Shown: positions 33,083-41,910 of the stretch, piece by piece | Layout: each line of letters begins with the position of its first letter | Numbering within the stretch: the first letter of the stretch is position 1 | DNA from: Scatosoma sp045614565 | GTDB taxonomy: Bacteria; Bacillota; Clostridia; Christensenellales; Borkfalkiaceae | NCBI GenBank assembly: GCA_045614565.1 | Contig: JAZLDG010000074.1 | Location: forward strand, 1 to 64,000 | DNA: 64,000 nucleotides | Direction of reading: 5' to 3' | The notes under the pieces: generated by a model | Database searches by the model: none | What the model saw: the letters and a program-made list of their open reading frames with translations, nothing else | Told to the model about the DNA's origin: nothing | Position numbers and translations under genes: made by a program

Positions 33083-34570
33083 TTACTTGATTTGCCGATA
33101 AACGAAAATTCTTTCGCCGTCGGAGATGGGAAATTGCAGGTCGGGATTGCTTTTTTGCAATTCTTCGGGATCGCGCGAAAGCCGTTTCGCGACTTCCCAC
33201 AAATCTTCTCCCGCGCGCGGCACGAACACGGACACCGCCGCTTCGTTCTTCTCAAACAGTTCGCCTACCACCGCTTCGGAGATATACGACCATTCCTTTT
33301 CTTCGTACGCGCGTAAGCAAATTTTTAAGGTCGCTTCCGCTTCCGCTTCACCGTCCTTTTTACGGCGGATATTCAAACCGCAAACGATGCAATCGGCTTC
33401 CATATCCCCGCCCGCGTTTTCGATCGGGAACACGACGGGCAAGGAAATCAAACAGCTCTTGCGCCCGCCGTCGGGGGCTTTCAAAAGCACTACCGCGCTC
33501 ACCACGCCTTCCGCTTCGTTTCCCCGTTCACCCTTTTTGCATACGATTTCCGCACGCGGCAAAACCGCGGCTTCGAGCGCGTATTCGCCGTCCACGGCAG
33601 GCGAAAGCATCGCAACGCCGCTTACCCGTTCGGTCACCTTAATTTGATTTGTCAAATACCTGCCCTTGTCTTTTACCCGTTTCAAGGTCATTTCGTTCGT
33701 CGTCGAGAACGCGTCGTCCGCCACCGTCAGTTCTTCGCAACGGGATAAGAAACAGTCGGCTGCAAGGCAGTAGGAAAGCACGATTTTGCTCTTGCCCTTT
33801 TCTTCATCCACACCCGCCGTCAACCGCGCCGATTTCACGCGCACACGCGCGCTTGCGGTAACCTGCCCAAACGCTTCTTCGCAAGGAATTTGCATCGAAA
33901 ACGGAATTAACCGTTCGTACGAACAAACGCTGTCGTCTCCTTTCAAAACGCAAACGTTCAACGCAAGCTCGCCGTCAATATCTAATTGTCCCGCGCTCAC
34001 GCCCACTCTCGTAACGACCGCGTTTTCGGCGTGTAAAAGAATATCGCCCACGTAATCGGCGTCAAACTCGTCTTCCGCTTCCGTTTCTCCTGAAACGCAA
34101 ACGGTTTTGCAAAGGGTAGTTTGACCCTTTCTTACGACGACCTTTTCCCCGCCGACGAGATATTCCATTTGTTTGCTCCCGTATACGCAAGAATTCGCGC
34201 CGACGATGACGGAAATATATAATCCCGATCCTTCGCGCCTGTTGGTAATATTCTCAATGGTAAACGCGGTTTTCGCAAAACAAGCGGGTGTAACCAACCC
34301 GTTTTCCGCTTTGTGGTAAAACTCCGCGCCGCGTTCCGCACGGCAAATTTTACGGTCGCCGTCTTCGTACACGATACAAAGCAACAGCTTACCGCTATAC
34401 CGCACTTCCCCGTCCGCGCAAACGCATTCGGTCGGCACGGCGTGGGCTTGAACGGCTAAAATCGTGCCGATTTCGCTCCCGGGCAAACGGCACTCGACAA
34501 TGGATTGACTTTGTAGACGACATATTTCGCCCGTATAACGATAGGTATCGTATTGCGCTTTCACAGACAT
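33083..34570 (-). CDS. SPOCS (DUF3794) and LysM domain spore-associated protein
   Basis: 495 residues. At least three repeats of the DUF3794/SPOCS type can be seen (pattern V.A...V...GE......L.v...Y about every 130-150 residues, e.g. ELALNVCVLKGDD). A C-terminal LysM domain follows: VFVPRAGEDLWEVAKRLSRDPEELQKSNPDL. Proteins with this make-up are linked to the spore coat or cortex in Clostridia. No signal peptide, as expected for a mother-cell coat protein. The ATG at 34570 follows GGAGG. Confidence 0.85.
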   Translation of the reverse strand: MSVKAQYDTYRYTGEICRLQSQSIVECRLPGSEIGTILAVQAHAVPTECVCADGEVRYSGKLLLCIVYEDGDRKICRAERGAEFYHKAENGLVTPACFAKTAFTIENITNRREGSGLYISVIVGANSCVYGSKQMEYLVGGEKVVVRKGQTTLCKTVCVSGETEAEDEFDADYVGDILLHAENAVVTRVGVSAGQLDIDGELALNVCVLKGDDSVCSYERLIPFSMQIPCEEAFGQVTASARVRVKSARLTAGVDEEKGKSKIVLSYCLAADCFLSRCEELTVADDAFSTTNEMTLKRVKDKGRYLTNQIKVTERVSGVAMLSPAVDGEYALEAAVLPRAEIVCKKGERGNEAEGVVSAVVLLKAPDGGRKSCLISLPVVFPIENAGGDMEADCIVCGLNIRRKKDGEAEAEATLKICLRAYEEKEWSYISEAVVGELFEKNEAAVSVFVPRAGEDLWEVAKRLSRDPEELQKSNPDLQFPISDGERIFVYRQIK

Positions 34571-34696
34571 TATTCTTCCCTCCAAAAACTGACTTGCTAT
34601 TTAGCGTATGCCGCAAAAAACGCAAATAGAACGTTTCCGCTTTGCTAAAATTTGTGGTATAGGGATAAAAAGGGAAAAAAGGGGTATACTTTGGGT

Positions 34697-34936
34697 ATGA
34701 TTAAGCCAACAAAAAGAATTGCAGACGTTAAACAAATGGTAAAAGAATGTTCCGCGCAACGGATTTTCGTGCGCGTGAATTTGGGACGAAACAAAAGCGT
34801 GAGCTATTCGGGCATACTCTCGGGAATATACCCCGCGCTGTTCACCGTCAAACCCGACGACGACGATTTCCTTGGTAAAACGGCGTATTCCTACTCCGAC
34901 GTGCTTTGCGGCAACGTAAAAATTAAAAAACTGTAA
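34697..34936 (+). CDS. veg: Veg family protein
   Basis: 79 residues: KRIADVKQMVKECSAQRIFVRVNLGRNKSVSYSGILSGIYPALFTV ... YSYSDVLCGNVKI is the full Veg/DUF1021 pattern. B. subtilis Veg is abundant and stimulates biofilm gene expression. It is the only plus-strand gene between 1 and 56 kb and is divergent from the SPOCS/LysM gene. The start is the ATG at 34697; a purine-rich stretch lies upstream but the ribosome binding site is weak. Confidence 0.9.
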   Translation: MIKPTKRIADVKQMVKECSAQRIFVRVNLGRNKSVSYSGILSGIYPALFTVKPDDDDFLGKTAYSYSDVLCGNVKIKKL

Positions 34937-34972
34937 TAAATATCCCCGCGTTTTCACGCAGGGATATTTATT
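34935..34972. terminator. Bidirectional terminator between veg and uvrA
   Basis: AATAAATATCCC (34935-34946) pairs with GGGATATTTATT (34961-34972), with GCGT/ACGC inside. The stem overlaps the veg stop codon and abuts the uvrA stop, and A/T runs on both sides suit both directions. Confidence 0.85.
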
Positions 34973-37795
34973 TTAATCTTTCAATACTTTTTTTAAGAAT
35001 TTTCCCGTATAACTGTTTTCGTTTTGCGCAATTTCTTCGGGCGTGCCCTGCGCGACGATTTCCCCGCCGCCGCTGCCGCCTTCGGGGCCTAAATCGATAA
35101 TATAATCCGCCGTTTTAATCACGTCAAGATTATGCTCGATAACCAGCACCGTATTACCGTTTTCGCGCAAGCGAAGTAAAATTTTAATGAGCTTGTCCAC
35201 GTCGTAGCTATGCAAGCCCGTCGTCGGCTCGTCCAAAATATAAAAGGTTTTGCCCGTCGAACGCTTGGCAAGCTCGGTCGCGAGCTTCACGCGTTGCGCT
35301 TCCCCGCCCGAAAGGGTCGTGGAGCTTTGTCCAAGCTTGATATACCCAAGTCCCACTTCGTTGAGCGTTTTAATCTTATTATAAATAGCGGGAATGGGCT
35401 CGAAGAACGGACATGCTTCTTCCACGGTCATATCCAAAACGTCGGCAATGCTCTTACCCTTGTACTTAACTTCCAAGGTTTCACGGTTATACCGTTTCCC
35501 GCCGCAAACTTCGCACGGCACGAAAATATCAGGCAAGAAGTGCATTTCTATTTTGATAATACCGTCGCCGAAGCAATGCTCGCAACGCCCGCCAGAAACG
35601 TTAAAGGAAAACCGTCCCGCTTTATACCCGCGTTCTTTTGCGTCGGGCGTCATGGAAAACAAATCTCGAATGGCGTTGAAAACGCCCGTATACGTAGCGG
35701 GATTGCTCCGCGGTGTTCTGCCGATCGGGGATTGATCGATCGCAATGACCTTGTCAAAATGCCCAACGCCTATCATTTCCGCGTATTTCCCGATCGCGTG
35801 TTTCGCGCCGTTCAACTCGTTGGCAAGCGTAGGATACACGATTTCGTTGACAAGGCTCGACTTACCGCTTCCCGAAACGCCCGTCACCGCCGTAATCAAG
35901 CCCACGGGGATTTTCGCCGTGATATCTTTCAAATTATTTTGTTTACAGCCGCGAATTTCCAGCCACTTATCGCCCGCCTGCGCTCGAACGGCAGGCACTT
36001 CAATTTTTCGTCTACCCGCAAGATAATCCCCCGTAATCGACCGCGGCGAAGCCGCGATTTCTTCGGGCGTACCCTGTGCCACGATTTCCCCGCCGTGTAC
36101 ACCCGCTTTCGGACCGATATCCACGATATGATCCGCCGCGCGCATCGTGTCTTCGTCGTGCTCCACGACGATTAAGGTATTCCCCAAATCACGCAAGCCT
36201 TTTAGAGAATTTAACAATTTCTCGTTGTCGCGTTGGTGCAAGCCGATACTCGGCTCGTCCAAAATATACAATACGCCCGTCAACGCGCTGCCGATTTGCG
36301 TAGCAAGACGGATACGTTGGCTTTCCCCGCCCGACAGCGTGACCGCCGTACGCGCAAGCGTCAAATAGTTCAAACCCACGTTGCGTAAAAATCCAAGTCG
36401 GTTATTGATTTCTTTGATAATCGCGTCCGCAATCAAATGCTCAGTCGGCGAAAGCTCGGCTTGCAATTCGTCCATAAACAAGCACAAATTATCCACGGAC
36501 GTTTCGCAAAGTTCCCAAATATTTTTACCGCCCACGCGCACGGACAACGCTTCTTTTTTCAAGCGTTTTCCCCCGCAAGCGTCGCAAGGTGCGTTCCGCA
36601 TCAGCCGTTCGATTTCCCCTTTCACGCCGTCCGACGTGGACGTGGCGTAACGGCGTTGCAAGTTGTTCACATACCCTTCCCAAGTCTTTTTGAAACTCCC
36701 CGAAAAGGAACGCGTATGATATTCCATCGCCACCCGTTCGTCGCTTCCGTACATCAAAATCTCGTACACGCCCGCGGGCAAATCTTTTACGGGCACGTCC
36801 AAAGAAAATCCGTACGCGCGCGCAAGCGCGGAAAGCTCCATAAGCGCCATCGAGTTCGAGCCCAAGCTCCAACCCGTCACTTTCATCGCGCCTTCGCGGA
36901 GCGTTTTATTTTTATCAGGACAAATCAAATCGGGGTCTACGAATTGCTTAAAGCCCAGCCCCGAACAGCTCGGACAAGCCCCGTACACGGTATTAAACGA
37001 GAACATTCTCGGCTCGATTTCTTCAATGGAAATCCCGCAATCGGGACAAGCATAATTGACGGAATACAAATCTTCTTTATTCTCGCAATCGATGACCACC
37101 AACCCGTCCGCAAGCTTCAACGCCGTTTCCAAGCTATCCGTCAAGCGTTTTTGCACGGTGGGCTTTATCACCAAACGGTCCACGACGACGGAAATATTGT
37201 GTTTGATATTCTTTTCAAGCTTAATATCTTCCTGTAAATCGTACACGATCCCGTCGATTTTTACCCTGCCGTACCCGCTTTTTTTGAACGCGGCAAGCTC
37301 TTTCACGTACTCGCCCTTTCTCCCGCGCACCACGGGCGCGTTCACGAGAATTTTACTCCCTTCGGGCATAGCCATTACGCGATCGCAAATCTCGTCCACC
37401 GTTTGCCGACGGATCGCCCGTCCGCACTTGGGGCAATGGGGCACGCCGATCCGCGCGAACAGCAAACGGAAATAATCGTAAATTTCCGTAACCGTACCCA
37501 CCGTCGAGCGCGGATTGCGCGACGTGGTTTTCTGGTCGATAGAAATAGCGGGCGAAAGCCCGTCGATACTCTCCACGTCGGGTTTTTCCATTTGACCTAA
37601 AAATTGCCGCGCGTACGAAGAAAGACTTTCCACGTACCGTCTTTGTCCTTCGGCAAAAATCGTATCGAACGCAAGCGTGGATTTTCCGCTCCCCGAAAGC
37701 CCCGTAAACACGGTAAGCTTGTTGCGGGGAATGGTCACGTTGATATTTTTCAAATTGTTTTCTTTTGCACCTTTGATAACGATTTCTTCTTGCAT
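34973..37795 (-). CDS. uvrA: UvrABC excinuclease subunit A
   Basis: 940 residues, full length. Two ABC ATPase modules: GLSGSGKSTLAFDT with LSGGESQRIRLA, and GVSGSGKSSLVNEI with LSGGEAQRVKLA. It also has the zinc fingers CPKCGRAI, CPDC...CPSC and CEHCFGDG...CEVCGGK. It scans DNA for bulky damage and loads UvrB. It follows uvrB after 2 bp and shares its promoter. Confidence 0.98.
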   Translation of the reverse strand: MQEEIVIKGAKENNLKNINVTIPRNKLTVFTGLSGSGKSTLAFDTIFAEGQRRYVESLSSYARQFLGQMEKPDVESIDGLSPAISIDQKTTSRNPRSTVGTVTEIYDYFRLLFARIGVPHCPKCGRAIRRQTVDEICDRVMAMPEGSKILVNAPVVRGRKGEYVKELAAFKKSGYGRVKIDGIVYDLQEDIKLEKNIKHNISVVVDRLVIKPTVQKRLTDSLETALKLADGLVVIDCENKEDLYSVNYACPDCGISIEEIEPRMFSFNTVYGACPSCSGLGFKQFVDPDLICPDKNKTLREGAMKVTGWSLGSNSMALMELSALARAYGFSLDVPVKDLPAGVYEILMYGSDERVAMEYHTRSFSGSFKKTWEGYVNNLQRRYATSTSDGVKGEIERLMRNAPCDACGGKRLKKEALSVRVGGKNIWELCETSVDNLCLFMDELQAELSPTEHLIADAIIKEINNRLGFLRNVGLNYLTLARTAVTLSGGESQRIRLATQIGSALTGVLYILDEPSIGLHQRDNEKLLNSLKGLRDLGNTLIVVEHDEDTMRAADHIVDIGPKAGVHGGEIVAQGTPEEIAASPRSITGDYLAGRRKIEVPAVRAQAGDKWLEIRGCKQNNLKDITAKIPVGLITAVTGVSGSGKSSLVNEIVYPTLANELNGAKHAIGKYAEMIGVGHFDKVIAIDQSPIGRTPRSNPATYTGVFNAIRDLFSMTPDAKERGYKAGRFSFNVSGGRCEHCFGDGIIKIEMHFLPDIFVPCEVCGGKRYNRETLEVKYKGKSIADVLDMTVEEACPFFEPIPAIYNKIKTLNEVGLGYIKLGQSSTTLSGGEAQRVKLATELAKRSTGKTFYILDEPTTGLHSYDVDKLIKILLRLRENGNTVLVIEHNLDVIKTADYIIDLGPEGGSGGGEIVAQGTPEEIAQNENSYTGKFLKKVLKD

Positions 37796-37797
37796 AT

Positions 37798-39762
37798 TTA
37801 CTTTCCTTTCGCTTTGTGTAAACGCATTTTCAGCTGTGCGATCTTCTCCCGTATCTCGATAGCACGTTCAAAATCCAACTGCCCGCTTGCAACCTTCATC
37901 AACGCTTTCAGCTTTTCAATCTCGTCGGGAATATCCTGCATTTTAATATCGTCGTCCGTCTTTTTCTTGGTAATATTCAAGGTCGACTTCACTTCTTTGA
38001 TAATCGTTTTCGGCACGATCCCGTTCGCTTTATTATACGCATCCTGTGCCGTTCTTCTACGGTTGGTTTCGCCGATCGCGCGTTTCATACTGTCCGTCAT
38101 TACGTCCGCGTACATAATCACGCGCCCTTCGCTGTTTCGCGCCGCACGCCCGATCGTTTGAATAAGCGAAGTATCGCTCCGCAAAAAGCCTTCCTTGTCC
38201 GCGTCGAGAATAGCGACTAATTTCACTTCGGGTAAATCCAAGCCTTCGCGAAGCAAATTAATCCCGCAAAGCACGTCAAATTCGCCAAGCCGTAACCCGT
38301 TTACGATGTCAATTCTTTCCAGCGTATCAATGTCGCTATGCATATATTTGACCTTCACGGAATGTTCTTTCAAATAGTCCGTCAATTCTTCCGCCATTCG
38401 CTTGGTAAGCGTGGTAATCAAAACCCTGCCCCCTTCGTCCGTGACTTTTTTGATCTCCGAAAGCAGGTCGTCAATTTGTCCACGGGTGGGCTTTACCGTA
38501 ATTTCGGGGTCTAAAAGCCCCGTCGGACGAATGATTTGTTCCACCGTTTGTCCCGCTTGTTCTATTTCGTAAGCGGCAGGCGTTGCGGAGACGTACACCA
38601 CCTGCGGTATACGCGCGTCGAACTCGGGAAACGTGAGCGGACGGTTGTCGTACGCCGCTTGCATACGGAAACCGTATTCCACGAGATTTTTCTTTCGGGA
38701 AAGATCGCCGTGATACATCGCGCGGATTTGCGGCACGGTCATATGGCTTTCGTCGATAAACACTAAAAATTCCCCCGACGGAAAATAATCGAGCAAGGTA
38801 AACGACGGCTCGCCGGGCTTTCGCCCGTCGAAATAACGGCTGTAATTTTCAATCCCGCTGCAATACCCGATTTCCCGCATCATCTCCAAATCATGCTCGG
38901 TGCGTTGCTTCAAGCGTTGCGCTTCCAAAAGCTTGCCCGCGTCTTCAAACGCTTTCACTTCTCCGCGCAAGTCTTCTTCAATCATCGCCAAAGCACTCCG
39001 CAGCTTTTCCGTGCCGACTGCGTATTGACTTGCGGGGAATATCGCGACGTGCGAAAGCTCGTTGAGTTTGTTCCCCGTCAACGCTTCCACTTCGTAAATT
39101 TTATCAATCTCGTCGCCGAAAAACTCGACGCGTATCGCAACTTCCGAGTTAGACGCAGGGAAAATCTCCAAGCTGTCGCCGCGTACGCGGAAGGTCGAAC
39201 GCTTAAAATCGACGTCGTTGCGCGAATATTGCAATTCGATGAGCTTTCTAATCAGCTCGTTGCGTTCGTATTCCATATTTGGGCGTAGAGATAAAGACAA
39301 CCGAAAATACTCTTCGGGCGCGCCCAAGCCGTAAATACACGACACCGACGCCACCACGATTACGTCGCTTCGCTCCATCAACGAGCAGGTTGCGCTGTTG
39401 CGGAGCTTGTCGATTTCGTCGTTCATACTCAAATCTTTCTCGATATAGGTATCGGTGGTGGGAATATAGCTTTCGGGCTGATAATAATCGTAGTAAGACA
39501 CGAAATATTCCACGCGGTTTTCGGGGAAAAATTCCCGAAACTCGTTGCAAAGCTGCGCCGCAAGCGTCTTATTGTGCGCGATTACGAGCGTAGGTCTATT
39601 CACGTTTTTGATGACGTTTGCCATCGTAAACGTCTTACCGCTACCCGTAACCCCTACGAGTACCTGCGCACGCATACCGTCAAGCACGCCTTCGGTTAAT
39701 TTTTCTATCGCCTGCGGTTGATCTCCCGTGGGAGCGTACGGCGAATGCAGCTTAAATTCCAT
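37798..39762 (-). CDS. uvrB: UvrABC excinuclease subunit B
   Basis: 654 residues. Helicase motifs include GVTGSGKTFTMAN, FIDESHMTVPQ and IQTIGRAARN; the beta-hairpin region is YFVSYYDYYQPE, and a C-terminal UVR motif (EIEKLKALMKVASGQLDFERA) contacts UvrC. It verifies damage and recruits UvrC, whose gene is not in this window. The promoter lies 37 bp upstream with a LexA-like palindrome. Confidence 0.98.
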   Translation of the reverse strand: MEFKLHSPYAPTGDQPQAIEKLTEGVLDGMRAQVLVGVTGSGKTFTMANVIKNVNRPTLVIAHNKTLAAQLCNEFREFFPENRVEYFVSYYDYYQPESYIPTTDTYIEKDLSMNDEIDKLRNSATCSLMERSDVIVVASVSCIYGLGAPEEYFRLSLSLRPNMEYERNELIRKLIELQYSRNDVDFKRSTFRVRGDSLEIFPASNSEVAIRVEFFGDEIDKIYEVEALTGNKLNELSHVAIFPASQYAVGTEKLRSALAMIEEDLRGEVKAFEDAGKLLEAQRLKQRTEHDLEMMREIGYCSGIENYSRYFDGRKPGEPSFTLLDYFPSGEFLVFIDESHMTVPQIRAMYHGDLSRKKNLVEYGFRMQAAYDNRPLTFPEFDARIPQVVYVSATPAAYEIEQAGQTVEQIIRPTGLLDPEITVKPTRGQIDDLLSEIKKVTDEGGRVLITTLTKRMAEELTDYLKEHSVKVKYMHSDIDTLERIDIVNGLRLGEFDVLCGINLLREGLDLPEVKLVAILDADKEGFLRSDTSLIQTIGRAARNSEGRVIMYADVMTDSMKRAIGETNRRRTAQDAYNKANGIVPKTIIKEVKSTLNITKKKTDDDIKMQDIPDEIEKLKALMKVASGQLDFERAIEIREKIAQLKMRLHKAKGK

Positions 39763-39780
39763 ATTTTATCCTTAAAACAG

Positions 39781-39827
39781 TAAACAAATGTTTAGAATAT
39801 TATAACACAATTCGTAGAAAATGTAAA
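39781..39827 (-). promoter_or_regulatory. uvrBA promoter with LexA-like box
   Basis: TTTACA (39822-39827), 17 bp, TATAAT (39799-39804). The palindrome TAAAC-AAAT-GTTTA (39781-39794) overlies the start region. Gram-positive SOS boxes have the form GAAC-N4-GTTC, so this AAAC-N4-GTTT site is a plausible but degenerate LexA box. Confidence 0.6.
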
Positions 39828-39847
39828 CTTCTTGAATGGGATTTTTT

Positions 39848-40210
39848 TCAAAATATCCATTTTAGAAGATACCCTACGAGAAAAGCGATCACCGCCGACG
39901 TAATCGCCCAACCAAGCTTCATCGCCCAATCGCGTTTTTGTTGTAAGGACGAGCGTTTATACGCATACCCGTTAGGGTGCATAGAAATGACGTACATTTT
40001 TTCGCCCTTGCGCTCGGAAGATAAAAGTTCAAAATAATCGTCCAGCGCGAGCGCGCTCAAAATCCCTTCGAGCTGTTCTTCGGTGTATCTTTTTTTAGGC
40101 GGTAATAAAGACAGTAATTCAGACGGCGAAATTAAACATACGCCCTTGTCGCTTGCCAAAGCGTATACCGCGTTCATTACTTCGTTTTCCCGTTTATCTA
40201 ACATCTCCAT
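39848..40210 (-). CDS. Hypothetical protein with C-terminal membrane helix
   Basis: 120 residues. The first 75 form a winged-helix-like or helical domain (MEMLDKRENEVMNAVYALASDKGVCLISPSELLSLL ... EEQLEGILSALALDDYFELL). One membrane helix at the end (LGWAITSAVIAFLVGYLLKWIF) would anchor it with the domain in the cytoplasm. Start at MEML (40210); an ATG ten codons earlier has a poorer ribosome binding site. No family recognised. It is a stand-alone gene between uvrB and the ridA terminator. Confidence 0.65.
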   Translation of the reverse strand: MEMLDKRENEVMNAVYALASDKGVCLISPSELLSLLPPKKRYTEEQLEGILSALALDDYFELLSSERKGEKMYVISMHPNGYAYKRSSLQQKRDWAMKLGWAITSAVIAFLVGYLLKWIF

Positions 40211-40250
40211 TATAGTATTTACCTTTCTTTGTTCTTTCATTCACCACAAA

Positions 40251-40281
40251 AAAAGCGTTCACCTGTGCGGTGAACGCTTTT
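40251..40281 (-). terminator. Terminator of the branched-chain amino acid operon
   Basis: AAAAGCGTTCACC / GGTGAACGCTTTT (40251-40263 / 40269-40281), a perfect 13-bp stem with a 5-base loop, with seven T residues following on the minus strand. It ends the leuA-to-ridA transcript. Confidence 0.92.
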
Positions 40282-40294
40282 ATTCGCTTATCTT

Positions 40295-40672
40295 TTATAA
40301 AGTTGCAATGACTTCGACTTCGACTTTGACGCCCTTGGGTAAATCTTTTACCGCCACGCAGCTACGGGCGGGCTTGGTCGTAAAATAGTTCGCGTAAACG
40401 CCGTTAAACGCCGCAAAATCGCCGATATCCGCTAAAAAGCAAGTGGTTTTTACCGCTTTTTCAAACGAACTTCCCGCCGCGGCAAGTACCGCGCCGAGAT
40501 TTTTCATTACTTGCTCGGTTTGCGCTTCAATCGTCGTCGCTTCCACGTTCCCGCTTGCGGGATTGATAGGAATTTGTCCAGACGTGAACACCATTTCCCC
40601 GCAAACGATCGCTTGCGAATACGGTCCGATTGCCGCGGGCGCGTTTTCCGTTGCTACTTTTTTAAGTTCCAT
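40295..40672 (-). CDS. ridA: RidA family enamine/imine deaminase
   Basis: 125 residues. Family features: GPYSQAI near the N-terminus, TSGQIPINP, and the C-terminal ARSCVAVKDLPKGVKVEVEVIA with the substrate-binding Arg. RidA hydrolyses the reactive 2-aminoacrylate and 2-aminocrotonate released by PLP enzymes such as threonine dehydratase. It is the last gene of the operon, 12 bp after that dehydratase, which fits the role exactly. The ATG at 40672 follows AAGGAG. Confidence 0.95.
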   Translation of the reverse strand: MELKKVATENAPAAIGPYSQAIVCGEMVFTSGQIPINPASGNVEATTIEAQTEQVMKNLGAVLAAAGSSFEKAVKTTCFLADIGDFAAFNGVYANYFTTKPARSCVAVKDLPKGVKVEVEVIATL

Positions 40673-40684
40673 ATCTATCACTCC

Positions 40685-41878
40685 TTATAACAGTTTGAAG
40701 CCAAAATCTTTTAAGGCTTTCTTGATGTTTTCAATATGCTCGTAATTTCTCGTTTCCAAAACGATACGCAAATAACAACCGTTGACGTCCGAGCCTTCGT
40801 TTGCGCGTTCGTGATGAACGCTCGTTACGTTCCCGCCGAGATCGGCGATAATCCGCGACACGTTTTTAAGCTGACCGGGCTTGTCCATAAGCTCGATAAC
40901 GAGCTGACAGCTTCGGCCCGACGTCAACAAACCGCGCTTGATGACGCGCGAAAGAATGGTTACGTCGATATTCCCGCCCGACAAAACGCAAACGGCTTTT
41001 TTGCCCTGTAAATCCACCTTTTTGAACATCGCCGCCGCTACGGCAACCGCACCCGCGCCTTCGGCTACGAGCTTATGCTGTTCCATCAGCGCAAGAATTG
41101 CCGCGGAAATCTCGTCGTCGGAGACCGTCACGATCCCGTCCACGTACTTTTGGCAAAATTCATAGGTATGCTCGCCCGGTTTTTTAACGGCGATACCGTC
41201 GGCAATCGTCGAAACACCTGAAAGCTCTTCCATTTTTCCGTGTTCAATCGCGTTTTTCATCGACGGTGCGCCCGCCGCTTGCACGCCGTAGACTTTAACG
41301 CGGGGTTTGAGCGTTTTCAAGGTATACGCAATCCCCGAAATCAGTCCGCCGCCGCCGATCGGCACGAGTACCGCGTCCAAATCGGGGAGCTGTTCTAAAA
41401 GCTCCAACCCGATTGTGCCTTGCCCCGCAATCACGTCTTCGTCGTCGAAAGGATGAATAAAGGTATACCCCTTTTCATCGCGAAGTTCCAACGCTTTTTT
41501 GTACGCGTCGTCATATACGCCTTCTACAAGACAAACTTCCGCGCCGTAGCTTTTCGTCGCTTCCACTTTGGAAATGGGCGCGCCGTCAGGCAAACAAATC
41601 ACGGCTTTTATCCCGTTCTTTTGCGCGGCAAGCGCAACGCCTTGCGCGTGATTTCCTGCCGAACAAGCGATAACGCCGCGCTTCTTTTCTTCTTCGGAAA
41701 GGCGCGACATTTTATAGTACGCGCCGCGTACCTTGAACGAGCCCGTTACCTGTAAATTTTCCGTTTTCAAATAAAGATCCACTCCCTTGCAAAGCTTGGG
41801 CGCGTAAATGACGTCCGTTTTACGGATCACACCTTTGAGCGCGTTACTCGCGCTGTATACGTTATCAATCGTAAGCAT
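40685..41878 (-). CDS. ilvA: Threonine ammonia-lyase (threonine dehydratase) with ACT domain
   Basis: 397 residues. PLP Lys in TGSFKVRGAYYKM, SAGNHAQGVA, and the phosphate-binding loop VPIGGGGLISG; a C-terminal ACT domain (about 325-397) carries LVIELMDKPGQLKNVSRIIADLGGNV. It converts threonine to 2-oxobutanoate, the entry to isoleucine. The single ACT domain and length match the short (TdcB-like/IlvA1) form. Its place in the leu/ilv operon indicates a biosynthetic role. Confidence 0.94.
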   Translation of the reverse strand: MLTIDNVYSASNALKGVIRKTDVIYAPKLCKGVDLYLKTENLQVTGSFKVRGAYYKMSRLSEEEKKRGVIACSAGNHAQGVALAAQKNGIKAVICLPDGAPISKVEATKSYGAEVCLVEGVYDDAYKKALELRDEKGYTFIHPFDDEDVIAGQGTIGLELLEQLPDLDAVLVPIGGGGLISGIAYTLKTLKPRVKVYGVQAAGAPSMKNAIEHGKMEELSGVSTIADGIAVKKPGEHTYEFCQKYVDGIVTVSDDEISAAILALMEQHKLVAEGAGAVAVAAAMFKKVDLQGKKAVCVLSGGNIDVTILSRVIKRGLLTSGRSCQLVIELMDKPGQLKNVSRIIADLGGNVTSVHHERANEGSDVNGCYLRIVLETRNYEHIENIKKALKDFGFKLL

Positions 41879-41910
41879 AATTCTATCCTTATTCTAATTA
41901 TTTGCTTCTA

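Noticed and set aside
34590..34690. Sigma-E-type promoter for the SPOCS/LysM gene (CATACGCT-like -10)
   Set aside because: The matching -35 is poor, so it was not listed as a feature.
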